Assembly: GCA_937911865.1 (NCBI GenBank)
Contig: CALDSK010000023.1
Location: forward strand, 1 to 64,000
Direction of reading: 5' to 3'
DNA length: 64,000 bases
Origin: an uncultured Synechococcus sp.
Lineage (GTDB): Bacteria; Cyanobacteriota; Cyanobacteriia; Phormidesmidales; Phormidesmidaceae
Position numbers and translations under genes: made by a program. The notes under the pieces are model-generated. The model was not told the DNA's origin and did not search any database. It saw only the letters and a program-made list of their open reading frames with translations. Position 1 is the stretch's first letter. Every line of letters begins with the position of its first letter. Below, in pieces: positions 27,964-36,718 of the stretch.

Positions 27964-30435
27964 TTAGAGACGATGCTTGAAAATCTCCCTCAATAATACA
28001 AATCCTCCTGTAAGCAATACGGAAAGTAGTGCAGGTACGACCGGTAGCCAGAGTCCTTGAACAATAGCCACTGAGCACAGAGAAAAAATTACCCCGCTGA
28101 GTCCTCCGAACGCCAACAGACTCCCCAACAGCCCAGCTAATGAACGCGACCTAACTCTACGAAGGCTTAACAGGCTACCCGCCGCGCCGCCGACCAACGC
28201 CCAGCTAAAAATCCATCCAGTTTCTCCCCACTGAAAATTGCGCCACTGTGGCAATACTCTAATTAAAGGGCGCTGGTCTAGCACTGTGCTCAACAGCTGA
28301 CTCAGCACATGTGCATGAATCCAAACCCCGGCCATTTTTCCCTGCGGTGTCTTTAGCACATCTCTGGCCACTGGAGCCGTATTTCCCATCAGAACTATCC
28401 GATTTCGTACGCTTTCGGTTTCTATTTGACCTGCTAAAACGTTTTGCAAAGAGACTTTTTGGCCTGGCTGTGCCATTCGATAGTTCACCATAATCTGAGC
28501 ATTGAGACGCTCTAAATTTTGATATCCGCCAAATCTAGAGGTCAGCGGTTGAAAAACGGTAGAGCCTAACTGCCAATAGCCATCACCTGTGACGGTCAGT
28601 GGCTCAATGCCCGCCTGGTCTAAAAAGCGGTAGGCTAGCTGAAAAGCGAGACTGTAAGGTGTGGCACACAAAGACTGTGTTGCAGATAGCTCAGGGTTGT
28701 AGGACAGCGCGTGACGACGAACAACATCGCCTGCTTGTGATGCAATATTCTGCGACGGATTATTGTGATGGCGGGTCGGTAAATCTAAGATGAGATTGCT
28801 GAATCCAACTTGTTCTATCAGCTGATTGTCTGAAAATTCGGGTGGTGGCCCATAGTCTTGGTCAACCTGATCGAAGGCGCAAACAGCAAAGAGATTTGAA
28901 TGCTGGCTAAATTGAGCTAGTAAAGCCTGACGACCGTTTCCTCTAGGACGATAGCGATGCATATCCAGGGCAATAGCGCTGGGTTCAAGCGCTTGCAGCT
29001 TATCAATCGCTTCAGCCAAAATATTGTCGGCTAAGGGATAGCCGCCTAGCTTATTCAAGTCGCTTTGGGTAACTTCTATCACTAAAATGCGCGAGTCAAT
29101 TGTCTCGGCAGGGCGCGATCGCATTAAATAATCGTAGGCCGTTAGTTCCAACGGTTGCAAACAGCCAAAAAACCTTACGGCCACAATAATGATAGTGACA
29201 ACAACACTAATCCACAGCACTCGCCATCCAGGAAGCGTCTGGTTTTTGCGAGGTCTTGCCGGAGGCATCGAAGAGAGCGCCGATCTCTTTAACGGTGCTA
29301 ATTGAGCCGATGATGCCACTTTACTCGGTGGCAGTGCTTCTGTGGCCTGTCCTTGCAGGCTTAGCCAGTTGGGCGGCGTCACCGACGGATTTTGATAAAT
29401 GACCGGTAACCAGCTAGCACAAGGGAACTGATCCTCTAGCCCTTGCAGTCGTTCACGGGCCTGACGCACACACAAGTAGAGAGATTCGCCAGTCGCAAAG
29501 GCCTCTAAAAAGTACTTTAAAAATGTCTCAGCGACCTGATCGGCTACGGGCTCACGCATGACAATCGTCTGCGGAATACAAAGGTTTGCCAGTTCGGCGG
29601 CGAGCCCTAACCCATCGCAAGAGTTAAAAATAGCCAGCTGTAAACCCTGATCAATTGCTCTGCGCAAGCCATAGCGAAGTTCTGAAACAGAGAGGCTATC
29701 GGTACGATTGATAAAAATGCGACCCTGATTGCGGTGGGTCTCACTGTGTCCAGCAAAAAACAAAATGTCCCATGAGGTAGCCCACAAACAATCGTTAAGC
29801 TGTTGCCTGTCAGGCTCTAATAAAAAGGTCACTTGCGCCTGAGGCAGGTGATCCAGCATCTGGCGATCGGCCTCAACATTGATGCCGTAGCTATGACCTA
29901 AAATAGCGAGAACTCTTACGGGGTGAAGCCCACCCCGCCGAGGTTTTGATGGGAGAAGACCATACTCAGGTGTGCTGAGTGCCACCTCAGCATAGGGGTA
30001 GCGTTCAAAAAAATTCCACTCGTGCCAGGGCAACTTTTGAAGATTAAAATCCTGGGTGCGAATCAAAAATCGAATCGTCTCATCTCGGCTGAGTTCTTCT
30101 CTTAGGCGGCGATCAATCGGCAAAAAAGAGTCAGCGTTCAGCCAGGATTGAAAGCGATCGCAAAGCACTTGTGCCGATCGTTGACAGTCTATAAAGCGCT
30201 GATTAATAGAGCCTTTGTGAATAATCTTTTGCCCTTCAATACGTAGCGGAATTCCCAGTGGACGGTATACGTTTTGCCAATGATGGTGCAACTGGCTCGC
30301 GACCATTGGGTTTGGCGGCAGAGTCCCTTTTACTTGAGAGGTTTGAAAGTCTTTCACCGCTCGAATTTCTAACGTTGCCCGAAATCCGGAGAGGACTAAA
30401 TCGCCCTCTAGTTCTAGGATGACCCACTTATCCAT
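27964..30435 (-). CDS. CHAT-CHASE2 membrane protein
   Basis: An 823-aa fusion. The N-terminal domain to about 150 is unassigned; a CHAT (caspase-like) domain occupies about 170-365 with an intact dyad, His230 (FFAGHSET) and Cys273 (IFNSCDGLG). A transmembrane segment at about 408-425 is followed by an extracytoplasmic CHASE2 sensor domain (about 430-715; opening LTAYDYLMRSRP, containing VIEVTQSDLNKLGGYPL). Three or so further spans lie at about 730-818. The layout suggests an outside sensor coupled to an inside protease-like domain; the signal and substrate are unknown. Confidence 0.9.
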   Translation of the reverse strand: MDKWVILELEGDLVLSGFRATLEIRAVKDFQTSQVKGTLPPNPMVASQLHHHWQNVYRPLGIPLRIEGQKIIHKGSINQRFIDCQRSAQVLCDRFQSWLNADSFLPIDRRLREELSRDETIRFLIRTQDFNLQKLPWHEWNFFERYPYAEVALSTPEYGLLPSKPRRGGLHPVRVLAILGHSYGINVEADRQMLDHLPQAQVTFLLEPDRQQLNDCLWATSWDILFFAGHSETHRNQGRIFINRTDSLSVSELRYGLRRAIDQGLQLAIFNSCDGLGLAAELANLCIPQTIVMREPVADQVAETFLKYFLEAFATGESLYLCVRQARERLQGLEDQFPCASWLPVIYQNPSVTPPNWLSLQGQATEALPPSKVASSAQLAPLKRSALSSMPPARPRKNQTLPGWRVLWISVVVTIIIVAVRFFGCLQPLELTAYDYLMRSRPAETIDSRILVIEVTQSDLNKLGGYPLADNILAEAIDKLQALEPSAIALDMHRYRPRGNGRQALLAQFSQHSNLFAVCAFDQVDQDYGPPPEFSDNQLIEQVGFSNLILDLPTRHHNNPSQNIASQAGDVVRRHALSYNPELSATQSLCATPYSLAFQLAYRFLDQAGIEPLTVTGDGYWQLGSTVFQPLTSRFGGYQNLERLNAQIMVNYRMAQPGQKVSLQNVLAGQIETESVRNRIVLMGNTAPVARDVLKTPQGKMAGVWIHAHVLSQLLSTVLDQRPLIRVLPQWRNFQWGETGWIFSWALVGGAAGSLLSLRRVRSRSLAGLLGSLLAFGGLSGVIFSLCSVAIVQGLWLPVVPALLSVLLTGGFVLLREIFKHRL

Positions 30436-30485
30436 CCATCCATTCTCCCAAAACAGGCCAGCACGGCTGGCTATATATTCATTAG

Positions 30486-31517
30486 CTATATCTCAAACAG
30501 CTCTGTTGTGTTGAACTGCTCACAGCGAATATGAACGCTAAACTGTTCACCCGAGCGCCCACTGAACTGGAATTCTAGTCCCTCGCTCTGGCGTCCTTTT
30601 GCCTGCAATACAGGCGTATTTGCTTCATCCATCACTGTCATGTGCAGCGTCGGAGGTAAATAAACGTCCTCTCCTGCAGGATAAACCTCAATAGTAATAT
30701 CAAATACAGTACTGTCTGCCGCGGCGCTGTTGGCAGGTGCCGGGCCATTTCGACTAGCAGGCGCAATGCCAACAACCAACAAAATTTGATCCTCAGATCG
30801 ATGCTTAGATACCTGGTCCAAGTGCAAAAACTTACCCTGTTTAACCCCTGTTCTTGCCGGTTTAATCCAGTCAGCTTTGACCGATAGGGTCCGAAAGCTG
30901 AGCGCAAGGTTCTGGTTTTGCCAGGCTTCTATTAAAGTGTTTACGCTAGTCCATTCAGCGTCCACGACTTGGACTAACCAGGGCTGCAACTTTACTCTCA
31001 AAGGTAGCGCAACTGTCGCAGCCTGAGATATCCCGGCGAGGTAGTCTGGAAATGTCTCTAATGGCTGAAGCTGATCTAACCCGATGAAGGCCTCTTCAAT
31101 CTTTGCCAAAGACTCTTTTGAGATAAATCCTAGTAAAGTTGCTTCGGCCAATGTGGTGTCGAAGCGGCTAAATACATAGCCAATGCGATCGCTGCTGCGC
31201 ATCTCAGATGAAATCTCTAACGTGGATGATTCTGGCAGCACCGGGCGGCAGTCTAAACGCCCCAAATCATTTACCCATAGGTCACTAGGAGCTGATAGAA
31301 CCTGCAAAACCGGATGCCAGCTTTCACTGCTTTCTAAGTCGGCTTCAATACCTAAACAAGCCAGATAAAATTTCACCGCCTGCACGCTCAAAGTGTTTAA
31401 GTAAATCTGCTTTGCCTTTTTAGGATCGCTATGGCACTGATAAAACTCCTGAGCCGCCCGATGAAAAGCGTCTGTAATCGGAACTTTAAAGGTGTGGTGG
31501 TCGCGTTTAACTGTCAT
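30486..31517 (-). CDS. DUF1822 family protein
   Basis: A 343-aa DUF1822 protein, a cyanobacterial family of unknown function that commonly neighbours CHASE2 proteins and sigma-like genes. The conserved opening includes AFHRAAQEFYQCHSDP, KKAKQIYLNTLSVQAVKFYLACLGIEADLE and the SESWHPVLQ block; the middle part (DRIGYVFSRFDTTLAEATLLGF) also fits. No signal peptide is seen, so it is probably cytoplasmic. Gaps of 50 bp (downstream) and 139 bp (upstream) place it in the cassette. Confidence 0.88.
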   Translation of the reverse strand: MTVKRDHHTFKVPITDAFHRAAQEFYQCHSDPKKAKQIYLNTLSVQAVKFYLACLGIEADLESSESWHPVLQVLSAPSDLWVNDLGRLDCRPVLPESSTLEISSEMRSSDRIGYVFSRFDTTLAEATLLGFISKESLAKIEEAFIGLDQLQPLETFPDYLAGISQAATVALPLRVKLQPWLVQVVDAEWTSVNTLIEAWQNQNLALSFRTLSVKADWIKPARTGVKQGKFLHLDQVSKHRSEDQILLVVGIAPASRNGPAPANSAAADSTVFDITIEVYPAGEDVYLPPTLHMTVMDEANTPVLQAKGRQSEGLEFQFSGRSGEQFSVHIRCEQFNTTELFEI

Positions 31518-31556
31518 TTCCTTGGTTGTATGCCTTTGAATAAAAATAGGCCGTTT

Positions 31557-31650
31557 ACGTTAGGGTGAGAGACCTTGAAGATAGCGGTATAAGAGAATTA
31601 AACAAAAAGGGGCTTAAATAAAGAGAGGCATTAAATTAAAAAAGCATTAA
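31557..31650 (-). repeat. A/T-rich imperfect repeats
   Basis: The spacer before DUF1822 repeats a GGCATTAAAT/GAGCATTAAAGAG-like unit about four times. It is probably another slippage array. Confidence 0.45.
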
Positions 31651-31656
31651 AGAGCC

Positions 31657-32304
31657 TTAAACAGACACATAGGCCTTGAGAACTGGCGCAAATTTAGTTA
31701 GACATCTGAGATAAAAAGAGCTGAGCGTAACCACTTTGACATCTAGCTCCGCAGAGATCTCTTTCCATGAATAGCCTCCCAAAAAATGTAAGGCGATATA
31801 CTGAAAAGTTGCTTCGGGCTTTTTCTGAATATGGGTGCTTCTAAATAAGCCATCTCGATCCTCTTGAATACACTGAATAACTGCTTCGGAAAGAGAGGGT
31901 ACTGACTGCGATCTTAGATCCATCGGCTCTTGTTTATCGAGCACATCAAGTGTAATCCGCTTGATTTTGCTTCGATCCATACCTTTAGGTGCACTCGGCA
32001 TCACATCGCGACTAGCCTCCACAAAAAAACGTCTTTTCATCAAGAAATTCGCCCATTGCAACACCTCGAATTCTGGATTGTATCGATTAATTTGCTCACA
32101 AATATACAGAAACAGACGCTGCTGAGCTTCAGCATAAATATCCTCATAAAAGCCAGAAAACTGCCCTCTATAAGGACGAACTAGCCGTTTGGATCGACAA
32201 ATCATATCAACCAACTGAGCTAAAGCTCGCTGCCGCTGAGGCGTTTTAGGCAAAGACTGTTGAGCCTCCACAGCCAGTTGTTTGAGTCGTTCGTCTAAAG
32301 TCAT
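31657..32304 (-). CDS. Sigma-70-like regulator of the CHAT/CHASE2 cassette
   Basis: A 215-aa protein with two-part sigma-factor architecture. The N-terminal region (about 20-105) resembles sigma region 2 (YEDIYAEAQQRLFLYICEQINRYNP, then VLQWANFLMKRRFF), and the C-terminal helices (about 165-212: YIALHFLGGYSWKEISAELDV) resemble region 4. It is probably the first gene of the operon and may autoregulate it (inference). It could also be a divergent sigma-like protein without canonical promoter function. Confidence 0.75.
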   Translation of the reverse strand: MTLDERLKQLAVEAQQSLPKTPQRQRALAQLVDMICRSKRLVRPYRGQFSGFYEDIYAEAQQRLFLYICEQINRYNPEFEVLQWANFLMKRRFFVEASRDVMPSAPKGMDRSKIKRITLDVLDKQEPMDLRSQSVPSLSEAVIQCIQEDRDGLFRSTHIQKKPEATFQYIALHFLGGYSWKEISAELDVKVVTLSSFYLRCLTKFAPVLKAYVSV

Positions 32305-32660
32305 TACTTAAGCAAAGTAAGCTAGCGAGGCGAGACGTTATCGTCGTTCACCTTTTAATCGGGCAACCGTTCTTTTTCCCACTCTTTATTGAAGAGCGCG
32401 GACTTTCTAAAGGGAGCTCTTTACTTGAAGCTCCAAATTCTGCCAGTAGTCGACTTTCTTACAAATGTTTACATTGATGCTGCCCCTCTCTTTTTGCACA
32501 TTGTAAACTTCTGTAACGACGCCCAAGGGCTTGCAGAATCTCATCACGACTTTTGTGAGGTGCCTTTAACCATGCATGGCTAATGTGCAATCTACTCAAT
32601 GCGCAATCTGTTTAGTGCGCTTGGCAATTAACTCAAAAAAATAGTCGAAGGAGATTAACA
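32305..32660. promoter_or_regulatory. Divergent spacer with 16-bp repeats
   Basis: This 356-bp region lies between the sigma-like gene and the lectin-like gene. At 32583-32630 there are three copies of a 16-bp ATG(T/C)GCAATCT-type unit. An AAGGAG ribosome binding site precedes the ATG at 32661. No regulator site was recognised. Confidence 0.5.
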
Positions 32661-33041
32661 ATGGCAACATTGAGGGTTTATTTTAGAACAGGTGGCGATG
32701 ATTTACGTGAAGGGAGCTGGGCTAACTTTTTCGTAAAACTCATCAATCAGCCAGAAATTAAATTTGAGAAGATTACAGAAGGCAAAAAGCTCGATGAGAG
32801 TTCAGATTTTGAGAGACTTATAGATGTTCCTGCATTGACAAGTCCTGAGCAGGTGGAATCTTTTCGCGTGGAGCACGTTTCGCAAGAATCGTTGGGCCAA
32901 ACCCGAGACAACTGGAATATTTTAAGAGCAGAAGTTAAGATTGCTTCTGGGCGGTTTCCTATAGTTGTTGGTGAATATGGCTATCATCGGTTCGACGGTA
33001 ACTCACCCAGTATTACTATTGCGCCGCCGCTGCCAGTGTAA
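32661..33041 (+). CDS. Small PLAT/lectin-like beta-sandwich protein
   Basis: A 126-aa protein with no signal peptide. It opens LRVYFRTGGDDLREGSW and later has an RDNWNILRAEVKI block and a RFDGNSPSITI end. This order (RTGGDDLRGG...GGDNWN...FTGD-P) is what I recall from a bacterial beta-sandwich domain often attached to secreted proteins and enzymes; the assignment is from memory of the motif, not a search. A strong AAGGAG lies 8 nt upstream. It is divergent from the CHAT cassette and might be a target or effector, which is speculative. Confidence 0.65.
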   Translation: MATLRVYFRTGGDDLREGSWANFFVKLINQPEIKFEKITEGKKLDESSDFERLIDVPALTSPEQVESFRVEHVSQESLGQTRDNWNILRAEVKIASGRFPIVVGEYGYHRFDGNSPSITIAPPLPV

Positions 33042-33059
33042 TTAAGCTCAGTTTAATTA

Positions 33060-33078
33060 GGCCTTTTAGCTCAAGGCC
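33060..33078 (+). terminator. Hairpin after the lectin-like gene
   Basis: GGCCTT/AAGGCC with a 7-nt loop lies 20 bp past the stop, preceded by a 7-bp A/T inverted repeat (TAATTAA/TTAATTA). There is no clear T-run, so a weak terminator at best. Confidence 0.35.
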
Positions 33079-33166
33079 GTATTGTCAGGCACCCTGATTA
33101 CAGGCCGTCGTCGTCGCAGCATGGCGATTGCGACGGCCACTACAAAGCCATAAGGCAGGCTAAGCC

Positions 33167-33715
33167 ATGGTTGATTCTGTTTCTCAGCATCCAGTACCTT
33201 TATTTAATGAAGTGGCGATCGCAGACTTCGATCAATTTCAAATCGCGGTTCTAACAGCGACTCAAATGGTCTATAGAAACCTTCTCTCCGCCCGTGTCTT
33301 GGTGCCTGAGAGAGTATATCAGACTCAGGGATGGCTTATTTGCGATCAACAAGTCATTGCTCATATTGATGCGCTTAAAATAGGATTGGTCTTCTCAAAA
33401 AACTCACCTTTTAGATCTATTCGAAGGTTGGCACCCTCTGTTCCAGTGTTTTTTGAGGTTATGAGCAGCCAACCACTGCCGACCTCGATACAATCTCGCT
33501 CGTTTTTTGTATGCAACCTACCCAGCAGCGATTTTCCGCACCATACCGTTTTTCGCTGTATATCCCCCCGATTCGTAAGGATTTATCCGTTTAGTTCCAG
33601 CAGCTCTCTGCTTGAAAAAGTTAAGTGTATGCTGGCGGAAAGAGATTCCTTCATCTCGCAAAACTATAAGCGTCTTAAGCAAGTGCCCTTTTATCAAAAA
33701 AACTTTGGGCTATGA
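33167..33715 (+). CDS. Hypothetical protein
   Basis: A 182-aa ORF with a plausible AGGCAGG ribosome binding site before the ATG. It has no signal peptide and no membrane span. The middle part (DQQVIAHIDALKIGLVF, then LAPSVPVFFEVM) reads like a compact globular protein; the C-terminus is basic. I recognise no family. It follows the lectin-like gene by 125 bp on the same strand. Confidence 0.55.
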   Translation: MVDSVSQHPVPLFNEVAIADFDQFQIAVLTATQMVYRNLLSARVLVPERVYQTQGWLICDQQVIAHIDALKIGLVFSKNSPFRSIRRLAPSVPVFFEVMSSQPLPTSIQSRSFFVCNLPSSDFPHHTVFRCISPRFVRIYPFSSSSSLLEKVKCMLAERDSFISQNYKRLKQVPFYQKNFGL

Positions 33716-33774
33716 AAAAGTTAATCAATGCATGGTTACACCTGTCCCACACAGCCTGAAACTATCTGTTTATT

Positions 33775-34974
33775 TTAGTCTGTTCTATTGTAAGAAGCTG
33801 GCTGTGCGATGAATCTGTGCAATAAATTAGCATTAGAGCCACCAAACTGATGCTTTTCATCAACGCTGACACCCAGCCTTTGAATATCTTCAAAAAACTG
33901 ATTGGGTTCAACAATATTGGCTTGAAACCACAGTCCAGGCTGTTGAATATGTCCATTCAGATATTGGAGTATGCAAGCAACAGCCGGAACAGCAGTTAAA
34001 ACATACGCCTTATTGTGAAAAAGCCTCATCGACATCTCTTTTGCCTTATTGTCTTGCATGCCCTTCGCTTTTAATTGAATAACTGAACCAAACGGAGGCT
34101 GGCTAAATTTCTGTAAGCTCCAATGAAAGAGCCGACTGGCAAGTCTTCTCGCTTTGGCCTTCGATATTTTAGACATTGCAACTGTGATGGGCATAACGAC
34201 ATAGTCGGTGACCTTATTAAATCCTCCGATATAGAAGCCCGTTTCATTGAGGGATGGAATTTCGTTAGGCAACGAACGGAGTTCTTCTAAGAACAGAGGG
34301 AGCGTATACCGCTCACCAAAATCAGCCCCAAAGTCGATGGTAGGCGCTTCTGCTATGCTCATTTTCACCCATGCTTTGTTTTTCCACACCTGTGGATTGA
34401 AGTCAGTCAATTCTTCCATAAATTCAGACACGGTAGCGTCCGAGAACTGTAATGCACTCCAATTCAGCTGAAACGTAGCGCTGACCATCGCAGTCTCTAA
34501 ACAGTCGAATTTAGTGGCGGCATATCTCACCATAGCTGCTGGAATCCCTGGGTGCATGCCGCCATCAGTGATAAAGCAGCGGCCTGCATTTTCAATCTCC
34601 TGCTTTAAACTGTTCAGTACGGCTAGCTTCTTATGAGAAGAGAGCTGAACATCCAAATAATCAACCCCGGCCCTAAGCGCTGTGGATGCAACATTATTGG
34701 TGTATTCAAGGGTGCTGGCAGCGACGATAACAATATCGGTGCCTTTAAACGCAGCGGTTAAGCTAGGAGTGCTGGCGGCGTCGACTTGCTTACTAGAAAC
34801 GCGATTCTCTCCAATTGCGTAGAATTCCTTATTCAATGCCTGAGCTAACTGCTGCCCCTTGTCTTGATGCCTTCCCGCTATTATCACTTGGGCATCACTG
34901 TGCTGTAAAAGTAACCTCGCTATAAGGGTCCCTGTATTGCCATAACCACCTATGATGAGAACTGTTTTGGGCAT
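33775..34974 (-). CDS. Saccharopine dehydrogenase-like NAD(P)-binding protein
   Basis: A 399-aa protein with an N-terminal Rossmann fold (VLIIGGYGNTGTLIARLLL, residues 4-22) and the middle and C-terminal layout of saccharopine-dehydrogenase-like oxidoreductases (DGGMHPGIPAAMVRYAA around 140-155). True lysine metabolism is doubtful because the family is broad; the product and substrate are unknown. It is a single gene on the minus strand. Confidence 0.82.
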   Translation of the reverse strand: MPKTVLIIGGYGNTGTLIARLLLQHSDAQVIIAGRHQDKGQQLAQALNKEFYAIGENRVSSKQVDAASTPSLTAAFKGTDIVIVAASTLEYTNNVASTALRAGVDYLDVQLSSHKKLAVLNSLKQEIENAGRCFITDGGMHPGIPAAMVRYAATKFDCLETAMVSATFQLNWSALQFSDATVSEFMEELTDFNPQVWKNKAWVKMSIAEAPTIDFGADFGERYTLPLFLEELRSLPNEIPSLNETGFYIGGFNKVTDYVVMPITVAMSKISKAKARRLASRLFHWSLQKFSQPPFGSVIQLKAKGMQDNKAKEMSMRLFHNKAYVLTAVPAVACILQYLNGHIQQPGLWFQANIVEPNQFFEDIQRLGVSVDEKHQFGGSNANLLHRFIAQPASYNRTD

Positions 34975-34994
34975 GGTGATTGTCCTCTATAAAT

Positions 34995-35062
34995 TTGGAG
35001 CCTAGAAAAACTTGAAGCCTAGAAAAATTTGAAGCTTAGAAAAACTTGGAGCCTAGAAATGT
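34995..35062. repeat. 17-bp tandem repeat
   Basis: Four contiguous copies of TTG(G/A)AGCCTAGAAAAAC-type units lie upstream of the saccharopine-dehydrogenase-like gene, between it and the S41 peptidase, with a decayed fifth. No open frame is associated. Confidence 0.9.
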
Positions 35063-35103
35063 TAAATTTAGAAACCCTAAGTTTAGAGATCTGGATTTTC
35101 TAA

Positions 35104-36366
35104 TCAGAGAGCTTCTATCGCTGTGACAATTGCCCGCTCTTTTTGTGGATCTGTTCCCTGGGCATATTCAATGGAGAAAGGAACCACCACGTCAGGCGTC
35201 ACGCCTATGCCCTCTAATCGTACCTCCTCATCCAAATACACATCAGCTACCGCAACATATAGCAAGCTGTTGTCTGGCATGATGAAGGCACGCCCAGCTG
35301 TAACAAATCCAGCAGTGGGGCTACCTACTACTGGGCCAATATCGTACTGTTGAAACCCATAGGCCAAAATCTCTTTGGCACTGCGACTGCCTTCGTTAAC
35401 CAGCATGACAACGGGTTTATTCCAGTGGCTGCGATAGATGACTGGGCCCTGATCGCGTCCAATGCTCGTCAGGCTCGGTCCTCGGGCTGTAAATACATTT
35501 AATGCCGACAGCGGCGCACCACCCCAGCCGTCTCTAAGGTCTAGCACCAAAACATCTGCATCTTTTAACCGACCGTAAAGCAGCTCTTCTTCGAGCTTCT
35601 CTTGATACTGATCGCCTGCATAAGACCAGATATGAACATAGCCAATCTGTTTCCCTGACTTTTCTATGATGTCTATGCTGCTGTCCATCGCTTCTAAGTA
35701 CATCGTTAGACCGTCGTACACCTTGGGTGTCACCGTAATCTCTTTTTGACTGTCCGGGCTTGGCGAGGACTGTATTTGGAGGCTGACAGTTTGCTCAGCT
35801 TTATCAGTAAAAGATTGAATCGGATGAAACGGTTGACCCGCTACGCTAAGAATTTGGTCACCCACCTTAAGTCCAGCAGTGGCGGCGGGGCTGCCATCTA
35901 AAATAGCTTTGACAAAGGTTTTGTCTCCTTTTGTGCGGGTAATTGCACCGATGCCGGTGTACTCAAGTTTGCCATTAGGAAAGGTGTCTTCTAGCTGAGA
36001 TTGTAGTTCGCGCGATCGCGGATAAAAAATGCCAAGTAGTTGATAGTAGGCTGGTTCATCAGCTGTGTAAAACCTCGTGTGGGAGGTTTTCAGCTCGGCT
36101 AGCATGTCATTAATCAGCGCGGCTTTTTCTGCCTTGGAAGAAGCTTGACTTACCTGTGGGCGGTACTGCTCTCTCGCCTGGGCCCAATCCACACCGTTAA
36201 ACTCAGGGTCGTAAAAGTTCTCATTGACCGTTTCCCAGACGGCCTCAAATACAGCTAGCTCTTGGGAAGATGCCGATATCGCAGATCCGTACAGCATTCC
36301 AGCAGAAAGCCCAAGCAAGATCGCAATTATGAGGCCTTTAGTCCAAGTCTTGTATTTTCGGAGCAT
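35104..36366 (-). CDS. S41-family peptidase with PDZ domain
   Basis: A 420-aa exported protein: hydrophobic leader (about 9-32), helical N-domain with a FYDPEFNGVDW motif, PDZ domain at about 130-210 (GIGAITR...GSPAATAGLKVGDQILSV) and an S41 core. The serine-loop region reads NEGSRSAKEILAYG, and the following VVGSPTAGFVTAG lacks the lysine of the canonical CtpA Ser-Lys pair. It may use a different dyad or triad (as in tricorn-type members) or be inactive. The substrate is unknown. Confidence 0.85.
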   Translation of the reverse strand: MLRKYKTWTKGLIIAILLGLSAGMLYGSAISASSQELAVFEAVWETVNENFYDPEFNGVDWAQAREQYRPQVSQASSKAEKAALINDMLAELKTSHTRFYTADEPAYYQLLGIFYPRSRELQSQLEDTFPNGKLEYTGIGAITRTKGDKTFVKAILDGSPAATAGLKVGDQILSVAGQPFHPIQSFTDKAEQTVSLQIQSSPSPDSQKEITVTPKVYDGLTMYLEAMDSSIDIIEKSGKQIGYVHIWSYAGDQYQEKLEEELLYGRLKDADVLVLDLRDGWGGAPLSALNVFTARGPSLTSIGRDQGPVIYRSHWNKPVVMLVNEGSRSAKEILAYGFQQYDIGPVVGSPTAGFVTAGRAFIMPDNSLLYVAVADVYLDEEVRLEGIGVTPDVVVPFSIEYAQGTDPQKERAIVTAIEAL

Positions 36367-36718
36367 TATCTGATCGCTTTAAACCTATGACGAGTCTTCT
36401 AGGATAAACGAACTAGGAAAAAACAAGCCATGGCGCTCAAGCTACAGCGTTCAAGCCACAGTGCTCAAAAGCGCTCAAGCCACAGTGTTCAAACGGTGCC
36501 CAAAGGCGAAGGCATCTACCGGCTGAAGCAGTCTACTTTTTCTAGGAGACTTGTCCAGATAAATCTCTGTAGAATTGTTGAGTAGAACTAGCTCGTTATA
36601 AACTTTTACAAAGTTGTTGAATCGGTTGCAGATTTTTATAAGTTCTCTTCTGAGATGCCCTTGGCAATGCTCATTAGCCCCTCTTATTAGTCATCTTGTT
36701 CCAGGTAGATGAAGGGTG
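36367..36718. promoter_or_regulatory. Spacer with 14-bp repeats
   Basis: Divergent spacer between the S41 gene and the oxidase-cupin gene. At 36433-36496 it carries a 14-bp unit (GCGCTCAAGCCACA-like) in three full and two truncated copies. Nothing else was recognised. Confidence 0.6.
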
